DNA from: Petasospora fabianii
Taxonomy: Eukaryota; Ascomycota; Saccharomycetes; Phaffomycetales; Wickerhamomycetaceae
Length of the DNA stretch: 64,000 nucleotides
Direction: 5' to 3'
NCBI GenBank assembly: GCA_022641835.1
Contig: CP048718.1
Location: forward strand, 558,001 to 622,000
The notes under the pieces are model-generated. The model was given only the letters and a program-made list of their open reading frames with translations, had not been told where the DNA came from and did not search any database. The translations under genes were made by a program, and so were the position numbers. Shown in pieces: positions 10,630 through 18,338 of the stretch (the stretch's first letter is position 1; the number at the start of each line of letters is the position of its first letter).

Positions 10630-10811
10630 TGTGGCATCTTTCAATTTCCTAGAACAGCCGCTGTGTGGCTGGACAACTAACAAAAGAGAGAGACAACACT
10701 AAGTTGGTCTGTTTGAACTGTGTTGACACATCGGGTGGGCGCGAAAAATAAACAGCGAAGACCAACCTTCCTTTATCAGGGGCAACTCATCGACAGCAGA
10801 ATCAACACCAA

Positions 10812-12272
10812 ATGTCCCTTCCAGGCTTGAGTTTTCAGGAACCAGTAAGCTAGTTTCCCTTCAATTATCATATAGGCTCGAAATCTAACATCGAATTCAG
10901 GTTCCACAGCAGGCACCGGCATCTTCAGGTGAGGTAGTTGAGATCGGTGCTAATTCAGAATGGAGAGTAGAAGTCGGATTTGACGAAACATTAACCGTAA
11001 AGGCAAGTATCCATTCCTACATGCAGTCAATCAAGACATACTAACTTATATTTCCAGGTTACAGAAGGTACTGCTGAGATCTTTGGTACCGAACTACCGA
11101 ACGATACACCGTACAAGTTCTCGGGGCAAAAGTTCGCCATCTACTCGCATGAGGGAGCTAAAGTCGAATACACAGGACAACTGGCCTCTGAGTACACTTC
11201 AGAAGAAACACAGATGACAGCATATATGAATCTTCACTTTGCACTCTGTAAGATCCGTGAGGAACAGGAAAGAGGACCAAGGGTTCTCATTCTTGGTGCC
11301 AAAGACACAGGTAAGTCCACATTGTCCAAGATCCTGGCTGCTTATGCCAACCGTATGGACTATGAACCGATGGTTGTCAACCTCAATCCTGCTGATGGTG
11401 TCTTCTCTCTTCCTGGATCTATTTCTGCTGCCCCAATCAGTGACATTCTTGATGTTGAAGACGGATGGGGTCATTCATACACAACTGGTGTTACTCCACT
11501 CCATCCAAAACAACCGAATGTCCGTTACTACGGTTTCACTGACATCCGTGAGAACTTGAAATTTTACAAGCACTGTGTGTCAAAGCTCGGTGTTTCTGCT
11601 GGATCAAGAGCCAGCGAAGATCCTATTGTGAGAAAGAGTGGACTCATCATAGACACACCTCCGCTCACCATTAAAGACGCTGGTGTCATTGAGGATATCA
11701 TATCTGATTTTGAAGTGGACATAGTCATCACACTTGGTAATGAGAGACTGTTTGTGGATATGAAGAAGAGGTTCGGGTCAAAGCTCACAGTGGCCAAGGT
11801 GCCAAAATCGGATGGATGTGTTGATAGAGACGAGACATTTATGAGACAGACTCAGCAGAGAGCGATCAAGGAGTACTTCTACGGAACACCAAAGACTCCA
11901 CTCAATCCTTATACAGCACATGTCGACTTCAGTGTTGTTAAGGTGTTTAAGCCAGCAGCGGAGACTAGCAGTTCAATAGTATCATCTGTCCTTCCTATCG
12001 GTGAGTTCGGAGAAGGTGAGGAAGAAGAGGTTAAGCCGACCATTTTGGAACCAGTGGAGAACGCGGCAGCCATGTTACAGCATTGTGTGGTAGCCCTGCT
12101 CCAGGCTGACAAGAATGACGACCCAGAGGTGATTGCCAGAAGTGGTGTGCTCGGGTATGCTGTTATCACCGGCGTTGATGACGAAAAGAAAAATATGGGT
12201 CTGCTGATCCCGGTTCCTGGAAGACTCCCAGACAAGGCAATGGTTCTCGGCTCGTTCCGCTATGTCGAATGA
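10812..12272 (+). CDS. CLP1: Cleavage factor IA subunit Clp1, two introns
   Basis: Exons 10812-10844, 10901-11002 and 11058-12272 give 449 aa. The start is MSLPGLSFQEP; after intron 1 it runs VPQQAPASSGEVVEIGANSE. The third exon opens VTEGTAEIFGTEL, aligning residue by residue with S. cerevisiae VNSGIVEIFGTEL. The P-loop is GAKDTGKSTLSK. The SISAAPISDI, DTPP and PVPGRLPDKAMVL motifs are in place. Clp1 bridges Pcf11 to the mRNA 3'-end cleavage machinery. The yeast protein binds ATP but is not thought to have the RNA kinase activity of human CLP1. Intron 1 is GTAAGC...TTCAG, with branch TCTAACA. Intron 2 is a GC-AG intron. TUM1 lies 242 bp downstream on the same strand. Confidence 0.95.
11003..11057 (+). 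other. GC-AG intron in CLP1
   Basis: 55-nt intron starting GCAAGT and ending TTTCCAG, with a perfect TACTAAC at 11038-11044. The preceding exon ends AAG. Splicing here restores LTVKVTEGTAEIFG, matching LIVKVNSGIVEIFG of S. cerevisiae Clp1. A donor GTAAAG six nucleotides upstream would also keep frame but delete two conserved residues (Val-Lys). GC-AG introns are a small minority in yeasts. Confidence 0.8.
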
Positions 12273-12514
12273 GCTCAAAAGTGTTTAAGTGCATAGACGA
12301 TTCAATCTAACTCTTTTCCCCCGTAGTCCTGCATGCGCTGCTGGCGGATTGGTGTTGTGCGCGCGGCCACGTACATCGAGACATCGTTATCGAGAAGTGT
12401 GGGATTAACACCTGTTTTCTCCCGTCCCCATCATCAAGAACAATTGAAGGCGCACAAGCTAATCCGCTGGCTCCGATTCACTCAAGAGTCCATAAAATAG
12501 ACAATTGGCGCACA

Positions 12515-13411
12515 ATGTCCAAAAGAGCAATCCAGCTGCTCACTCCACTAGCCTATAGAGGCATGGTGTCCACTGCCCGTGCAGACTCCCGTATAGTTGC
12601 CGTTGATGGGTCTTGGTACATGCCAAACAACCCACGAGACCCGGTGGCTGAGTTTAAGACTGAACGTCTTCCAAATTCTCGGTTCTTCGACGTTGATGGT
12701 ATCAAAGACCCGCAGTCCTCCTACCCCCACATGCTTCCTTCACTATCCGATTTCAACGCTGCTGTCTCCAAACTCGGAATTCAAAAGACAGATAAGCTCG
12801 TGATTTACGACAAAGTCGGTAACTTCTCTTCACCAAGAGTGGCTTGGACTTTCCAAACTTTCGGACATGAAAACGTCTTCCTGTTGAACAACTACCCAAA
12901 ATACCTCGAGTGCGCTTACCCACTCGAACACTCAGCGGAGACGGCCGAGTCTCATAATTCATCGCAATACGAATCCACCGAATTCGACAAGAATGCCGTA
13001 CTCTCATTCGAGCAAGTCGTTGACATTGTTTCAACGAAAAGCAAGCGTGATCAATATACGATTCTCGATGCAAGATCATTCGGAAGATTTACTGGTGACG
13101 ATCCAGAACCAAGACCAGGTCTTTCAAGCGGTCATGCTCCAGGTGCAAAGTCCCTCCCATTCAGTCAGGTCCTTGATGATAACAACGTCTTTCTTGATCA
13201 GTCCCAGATGATTGAGGTACTCAAGAATGCCGGTGTAGAACCTGAAAAACCGGTCATTGTGATGTGTGGTACTGGTGTCACAGCTTGTATTCTCAAGGCT
13301 GCCATCGATAGTGTCGGCTTCAACAAGGGTGGTGTTCAAGTATACGATGGTAGTTGGACAGAGTATGCTCAGAGGGCTGGGTCCGACCTTATTGTCAAGG
13401 GTAATGACTAG
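12515..13411 (+). CDS. TUM1: Thiosulfate/3-mercaptopyruvate sulfurtransferase Tum1 (tandem rhodanese)
   Basis: 298 aa with two rhodanese domains. The inactive N-terminal domain spans roughly residues 22-145 (VAVDGSWYMPN, FFDVDGIKDP, YPHMLPS). The catalytic C-terminal domain has VIVMCGTGVTAC with the active cysteine at residue 251. CGTGVTA is the loop typical of the Tum1/MST family. Tum1 relays sulfur from Nfs1 to Uba4 and Urm1 for tRNA wobble-uridine thiolation. The N-terminus (MSKRAIQLLTPLAYRGMVSTAR) is basic and could be a weak mitochondrial presequence, consistent with the reported dual cytosolic and mitochondrial location. It neighbours CLP1 as in S. cerevisiae (YOR250C-YOR251C). Confidence 0.92.
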   Translation: MSKRAIQLLTPLAYRGMVSTARADSRIVAVDGSWYMPNNPRDPVAEFKTERLPNSRFFDVDGIKDPQSSYPHMLPSLSDFNAAVSKLGIQKTDKLVIYDKVGNFSSPRVAWTFQTFGHENVFLLNNYPKYLECAYPLEHSAETAESHNSSQYESTEFDKNAVLSFEQVVDIVSTKSKRDQYTILDARSFGRFTGDDPEPRPGLSSGHAPGAKSLPFSQVLDDNNVFLDQSQMIEVLKNAGVEPEKPVIVMCGTGVTACILKAAIDSVGFNKGGVQVYDGSWTEYAQRAGSDLIVKGND

Positions 13412-13488
13412 AGACCTATGATCTACAGATTTCATGTGTACAGGTGACACACAAGAAAAAATATCTAATATCAGCACAATACAAGATC

Positions 13489-14751
13489 TTATGTAATGTT
13501 CGGACATGGTCTTGCTGTGCTGTCTTTGAGGTAATGCAAGGACCATCCGTAGAACTTGTTGTGCAATGCAGAAGATGGATCATCAAACAGCTGTTTAGCA
13601 GCCATTGCTGAAGCAATGTCGAAGTAATGAATTGACACGGCTAGTTTCCGAGAGACGACCGGACACACGTCACTGATATCTCCATATCCACTGAATTCAA
13701 TTCTCACGTCATTGATGTCAAAGTCTCTGACATAGAAGGAGTTTGGATGGTCATATGTTCTCAGCTTGTAGTGTGAGCTCTGAACTGGAACCGTTCTCTT
13801 CAAGATGAGGCAGCGGGAACCGTCTTTGCGGAGAAACTCTCTCTTCACATCTGGAGGCACTGGCTCATGGTAGAACATCTTATCATCACTGTAACAATTA
13901 TGCGGTGGTGCCCACTCAGGAAATAGACGAAATCCATTAACAATGAAGTTTCCTGCGCTACAGTGTGCCATGAACTCATACGCATCGACAGGTTTCATGA
14001 ACCAAAGCTCTAATGTGCAGTTTCTCAATGGCCGCTTCATGTAAACATTATGTGGAGTTACAGGTGTCTTGTCATCTCTGCAAAGAACGATCTTCATCAA
14101 AGGTCCACCTGCCACCTGACTCATCACCATCTTGATACCAACCAAGTGTGGCAAGTTTCGAATTTGAACGACCCTACTAGAAGGACTAAATTCGGGGTTC
14201 TTCAACAGATCCGAGTATCTGAGTGTAATGTTGCCTAGGTTATTGCTGGACTCGCACAACAGCGCCTTACGACTCTGTACAGTACTGTTTGTCAATTGAT
14301 TTGGGTTTGAAAGCGTACATGCGATGCTCTCATCATGGTCAACTGCTATGCTATCAAAGCGGGAATTGAGTTCTGGTGTAACCCAAGGATTATCTGGGAT
14401 GATGAAGTCTGACCTCATTGGTTTCGTCAGGTGGAGCTGGGTCAAGGCGAGCAGTGCGTCTGAAGTAGGACTCCTGATCTGTAACTGAGCCTTAGCATTA
14501 TTGGTAGAGATAATGGGAGTTCTGGAAACAACTGTCTCTGCTCCAATGGTTGTCTGTGGATCAACACGTCTTGCACTGAAGTCATTCCAAACAGATCTGG
14601 CAAAACGTCTGAAGCCGAGTAGCTCGCTTCTGCCAGAAAAGCGACTAGAGTTCACTGCGTTTATCTTACCACTATCAAGTATACTAGAAAATGTTTGATC
14701 GTGTGGATGGTTCAAGACTCCAACCCGTGAGAGTGCGTCTGCTTCGGACAT
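13489..14751 (-). CDS. Unknown protein with two RRM-like segments
   Basis: 420 aa from the first ATG of the frame (MSEADALSRVGVLNHP). The N-terminal half is rich in Ser and Asn and probably disordered. Around residues 205-300 an RRM-like unit starts with RVVQIRNLPHLVG (RNP2-like) and ends NFIVNGFRLFPEW. A second unit near residues 335-410 (FYVRDFDINDVRIEFSGYGD ... KLAVSIHYFDIASAMAAKQL) also has RRM spacing. An RNA-binding role is therefore likely, but I cannot name the protein. It sits between TUM1 and ATG29, inside an otherwise conserved gene block, and is divergent from ATG29. Confidence 0.6.
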   Translation of the reverse strand: MSEADALSRVGVLNHPHDQTFSSILDSGKINAVNSSRFSGRSELLGFRRFARSVWNDFSARRVDPQTTIGAETVVSRTPIISTNNAKAQLQIRSPTSDALLALTQLHLTKPMRSDFIIPDNPWVTPELNSRFDSIAVDHDESIACTLSNPNQLTNSTVQSRKALLCESSNNLGNITLRYSDLLKNPEFSPSSRVVQIRNLPHLVGIKMVMSQVAGGPLMKIVLCRDDKTPVTPHNVYMKRPLRNCTLELWFMKPVDAYEFMAHCSAGNFIVNGFRLFPEWAPPHNCYSDDKMFYHEPVPPDVKREFLRKDGSRCLILKRTVPVQSSHYKLRTYDHPNSFYVRDFDINDVRIEFSGYGDISDVCPVVSRKLAVSIHYFDIASAMAAKQLFDDPSSALHNKFYGWSLHYLKDSTARPCPNIT

Positions 14752-15236
14752 ATCTGCGGGGGAAGTCTTAGTGGAAACGTAGTGTCTTGTAGTGGGCAAT
14801 GTGCAAATGTTGGGTGATATATGTATCAAATAGCAAATCTCTATGTAGCAATGACTAGCAGTGAGCCCTTCGATAGTAGCTTCTGATATCAAGTTGATGG
14901 ACAGTTCATTGAATGCCCGATAACGTATGAGCTTCGGAGCCCATCCCCGCTCCACAGTTTGCCACAAACATCACAGTTCTTCGGGGAATCAACTCCGGGC
15001 AGACCCAGTGAAGGTCTTCCTTATAATACGGTAGTGGTTCTATGAGACGGAGCTGGATGACCATACACGTTCCTTGTAGAAGAAGGATGTTAGTCTGAAG
15101 AAAAAATGAAGTGTGGATATGCCTCTTGTGAAGTGGCAGATTGACGTGTCAATAAAATCTAATGTTAAACAATGGCGATAACGTAGACTCCCAATAATTG
15201 ACTTCCCCATATTGGCCATTCACCGATAAGAAGAAG
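14752..15236. promoter_or_regulatory. Divergent intergenic region, RRM-like gene / ATG29
   Basis: 485 bp with no ATG-initiated ORF I would support. The frame of the minus-strand gene stays open to about 14967 without an ATG, so a short upstream extension cannot be excluded. No recognised motif stands out. Confidence 0.35.
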
Positions 15237-16242
15237 ATGGCACCTAGACAGGTTGTTTATTTGAGATTTCCTGTTCCCAGAAATGGATTCGTTGATCCAC
15301 AGGGTGTGAGTTGATGTCTATCCGATGATCCGTTATCGACCACTGTTCTAACCCTAATCTCAGGTCAACTGGAGCGAAGCCAAGGAGGAGAAACTATGGG
15401 CCGTACTTTCGAAATCAAAGAAGACTGAAGTGAATTGTGAGTTCTTGTGCTCTTTAATGTTAAGTTAAAGACAGCATACTAACACAGGTCACCCAGGGTC
15501 AACACTGTAAGTGCAGTAGCTCCCTCGATGTCTCACATCAACGCCACGACTAACATAGTTATCAAAAGAAGCACACAGTTTGGAGTTCCTATCAAGTTTT
15601 TACAACAAAAAGCATACTGGCTTTATGAAAATGAGCTCAATCAGCTTCGAAGTCGGATGGAGCACGATGCATCATTATCTCGGGATACAATTACCGACCA
15701 AGGAGGTTCTCGCCAGACACTAGTGAAGGGCCATGAACGAACCATCCGTCATATTAACATGTTCGATTCCTCAAAAACGGCCAGGATATCAACATCGAAC
15801 TTACAATCCAAAAGTCTATCGCCACCGGATCGAGATGTGGACAGATATGATGATCCATCCCATGAGTCAGACTCTGGATCCGAGTCATCATCCTCATCCT
15901 CCCTGGAAGATGTGAATGCCGGATCTATGCTTCTTCAACGCTCTCGTATCCTCTCCAAAGCTCCACCAAAATTCCTTCCTACTGATGAAGACGACGAGGA
16001 TGAGCCCCTTTCTCGTCCCATATGAGCCCAAGGCCCCACTTTCTTCGCCGCTCCGTGTTGGAGCCAGTAAGGCTGAGCCTACAACCACCACTGTGGAATC
16101 GTCAATTTCGAATTTATCATGTAAGTATTTTAAGAATTGTTAATGCTTAGGGACTACCGCTACTAACATACAAGATGCAGCTGCTAGTGTCAGCAAGTCC
16201 GAGTTGGAAGAGGCATTATTGAATAATGATCACTTCGCTTGA
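15237..16242 (+). CDS. ATG29: Autophagy protein Atg29, multiple introns, +1 frame break near the 3' end
   Basis: Coding pieces are 15237-15305, 15364-15436, 15559-16120 and 16181-16242. The N-terminus VVYLRFPVPRNGFVDPQG, then VNWSEAKEEKLWAVLSKS, matches S. cerevisiae Atg29 (VVYIKVKGRRPQGFLDPP, FEWNGTKERQLWTMVS). After the second splice, VNFIKRSTQFGVPIKFLQQK aligns without gaps to IDWQNLSKIFETPEFFLKKR. The C-terminus SVSKSELEEALL matches SVSKSALEEALM. A Ser/Asp-rich acidic linker lies between. Atg29 joins Atg17 and Atg31 to scaffold the pre-autophagosomal structure. The acidic linker frame hits TGA at 16023-16025, while the conserved C-terminus lies in the +1 frame, so the total length is 3n+1. 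The position between REV3 and SET6 matches YPL165C-YPL167C exactly. The 3' end overlaps SET6 by 13 bp. Confidence 0.87.
15437..15558 (+). other. Twin intron of ATG29 enclosing a 19-nt pseudo-exon
   Basis: Removing the full 122 nt (GTGAGT ... GACTAACATAG) restores the conserved Atg29 frame. Inside lie a complete acceptor (TACTAACACAG, ending at 15487) and a complete second donor (GTAAGT at 15507), so the block reads as two adjacent introns of 51 and 52 nt around 19 nt (15488-15506). Including the 19 nt shifts frame and reaches a stop in the next exon. The distance from branch A to AG in the inner acceptor is only about 5 nt. Confidence 0.65.
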
Positions 16243-17321
16243 TGCTGTTGATGTTCCTCCTCAATACAACGATCACATTTGCAGTAAAAGAACCAATTAG
16301 CAGCCAAATCCCTCTGTCTGGTCTCATATGGCTCATCAAGAAGCTGATAGTAATCAATACAAAGCTGTTCACCTGGGGCAATGTCTTTTGTGGCCTTGAA
16401 GATCATATGGTTTCTGAATCTCTCCTTACGAAGATTCGGGCGACATGAGTGGTTGAAGAAGGATGCTTCAGGTGACATGAGATACCCCAAAAATTCCTTA
16501 TTCTCAGTAGAATCATCTGTGGTTATCTGTCTGATTGCAAAGGAGTTTCCGTATTCCCTACCAAAGATCTGTCTGATGAGTTGTGTGGTGAGGAGTTGTT
16601 GAAGTGGTTCAGGAAGTGTGATTCTCAAGAATTTGAACACAGAGGACTGAGACTTAAGTAGTACGGGATATTTGCTGATCTTTTCGATCTCATTCGTCTG
16701 GAGCTCTTCAAATATCTGATAAGATGGATGGTGATTGAGGATATTGAAGAGAGCCAAAGCAACAAATTTGGAAGACGAGTATTCTTCCTCATTCAAAGCA
16801 GGGAGATGGTTCTGACGCTTCTGTTTCTTCATGTTTTGAATTTTGATATCCCACTCATCAATAGCTTTCCAATTCGTATGGATCACATCTTTAGTGATGA
16901 CAACCTTATTGGCTTTCTCATCCTCCTCATCAGAGACGTGCTTTATCCTCATCTGATAGTGCACTAGCAAGGCCTCGTAGGTCATTGTGAGCAACCCTTC
17001 TGGATCTTGCTCCTTCCACTCCTCCAAGCAATCTTCTGAGCAAAACCACAAGCCAGCACCAAGAAACTTGCTCTTGCCCCAGCCCTCCGGCTTAGGGAGC
17101 TTCACTTTCGCGTACTTGCCATACTCGTAGTGGAAGCAGTTGGCGCACACTTCCTTCCGAAACTCATGGAGAATAGTGGAGCCGATACCTGTATTTGTGC
17201 ACAGCACCTTAGTTCCCTTGTCTATCGATGATTTGGCAAAACAGGCTCGACCATATTGCGTCTGGCAGACGTTGAAGAGGTCCGAGATCTCAATCCCCGT
17301 GGGGCGCTCCTCGATGGTCAT
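16230..17321 (-). CDS. SET6: SET-domain protein Set6
   Basis: 363 aa (S. cerevisiae Set6 is 373). The SET domain is split in SMYD fashion. The N-terminal half has YGRACFAKSSIDKGTKVLC, then a cysteine-rich insert (VCANCFHYEYGK ... WFCSEDCLEEW) resembling a degenerate MYND finger. The SET core has SFFNHSCRPNLRK, and GEQLCIDYYQL supplies the conserved tyrosine. The post-SET cysteines are FYCKCDRC. Set6 is a putative lysine methyltransferase of unknown substrate. It is convergent with ATG29 and overlaps its last 13 bp; both the pairing and the convergent arrangement match YPL165C/YPL166W. Confidence 0.9.
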   Translation of the reverse strand: MTIEERPTGIEISDLFNVCQTQYGRACFAKSSIDKGTKVLCTNTGIGSTILHEFRKEVCANCFHYEYGKYAKVKLPKPEGWGKSKFLGAGLWFCSEDCLEEWKEQDPEGLLTMTYEALLVHYQMRIKHVSDEEDEKANKVVITKDVIHTNWKAIDEWDIKIQNMKKQKRQNHLPALNEEEYSSSKFVALALFNILNHHPSYQIFEELQTNEIEKISKYPVLLKSQSSVFKFLRITLPEPLQQLLTTQLIRQIFGREYGNSFAIRQITTDDSTENKEFLGYLMSPEASFFNHSCRPNLRKERFRNHMIFKATKDIAPGEQLCIDYYQLLDEPYETRQRDLAANWFFYCKCDRCIEEEHQQHQAK

Positions 17322-17724
17322 GATAGATCGGGGATAAGGGTGGCGGTGTGGGTTGATTTGGGTGTTTCTAGGCGCTGGATGCCCTCTTCAACTCAAGACA
17401 ATTTGGACAGTTGACGCTGAAGCTCAGCCAGTAGTGGTCTGTGGCTTAGTTTTTGTAAGTTTTGCGGCTTCTGCAAAAGATTTGAGGATCTCAAATTTAT
17501 TCAATAACTCATCCCCAACGTGCATCGTGCAGATTTTCGTGTCATTCGTCCCAAACTGGAAGTTTCCTCATTCGCATGTTTTATTTCTTTTTTGCTGATC
17601 ATCGCTGTAGTGGCCCTACCATCCTAGCCCACCTAACTGCGATCTGGGAGCCCCTTATATTGCTACCTTTGTCTCAAAGAGGCATTCTTGTGCCCCCAGT
17701 AAAGCATTGAGTTTAAAGAAAAAG
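17322..17724. promoter_or_regulatory. Divergent promoter region, SET6 / YBR137W-like gene
   Basis: About 400 bp between divergent starts. The right-hand reading frame stays open a few codons upstream of 17725 but lacks an ATG there. No specific motif is recognised. Confidence 0.35.
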
Positions 17725-18195
17725 ATGTCTGGACTCACGATTGAAAGCATTTCAGAGCAAGAAAAGTCTCTTCTTGTTTCAAAGTTCGACGACGAGACCG
17801 CATTCGCCATCGGTATCGCAGCACGTAACTATGCCCTAGAGAACTTCAAGGGTAGATCCGTCATCATTGACATCACTACCGCTGCTGGGGCATGTTTATT
17901 TAGAACATACATCGGTGAAATCCAGCCAGATAATGAGACTTGGATCCAAAAGAAAAGAAATACTGTGGTGAGATTCGAGAAGGCCTCCAAGAGATACGGT
18001 CTCGAACTGGAAGCAAAGGGCAGAACTCTCCAGACCGTTGGACTCAACCCAAATGAGTACACTAACTATGGTGGTGGTTTCCCAATCAAGCTTGCTTCCA
18101 ACCCAGCTTTCACTTTTGCTGTCATCACAGTGAGTGGATTAAAGGATCATGAAGATCATGCTGTATGTGTTGCTGCTTTGAAGTCCGTGGTCTAA
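17725..18195 (+). CDS. UPF0303 (DUF967) protein, YBR137W-like
   Basis: 156 aa from the first ATG (MSGLTIESISEQEKSLL). It aligns along its length with S. cerevisiae Ybr137w (179 aa): FDDETAFAIGIAARNYALEN, VIIDITTAAGACLFRTYIGE, WIQKKRNTVVRF, and the C-terminal ITVSGLKDHEDHAVCVAAL. The fold belongs to the GlcG/HbpS-like heme-degrading-domain superfamily. Ybr137w is a decameric cytosolic protein linked to tail-anchored protein handling through the Get4/Get5 system; an enzymatic role is not established. It is inserted between SET6 and REV3, breaking an otherwise conserved gene pair. Confidence 0.85.
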   Translation: MSGLTIESISEQEKSLLVSKFDDETAFAIGIAARNYALENFKGRSVIIDITTAAGACLFRTYIGEIQPDNETWIQKKRNTVVRFEKASKRYGLELEAKGRTLQTVGLNPNEYTNYGGGFPIKLASNPAFTFAVITVSGLKDHEDHAVCVAALKSVV

Positions 18196-18338
18196 GTAGC
18201 TCGAGATCTAAGTTGCTGGAGATCAGTATTCTTCAATGGTGTGCAGGCATATCAATACAATTGATACAGTAATCGTTCATTCATAAATTTAGACATAAAT
18301 ATTAATAAATAGATCGTAAGGTCATTAAACTCATTATA

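Noticed and set aside
15488-15506. 19-nt segment as a true coding exon of ATG29
   Set aside because: Including it breaks the frame and removes the conserved FGVPIKFLQQK block.
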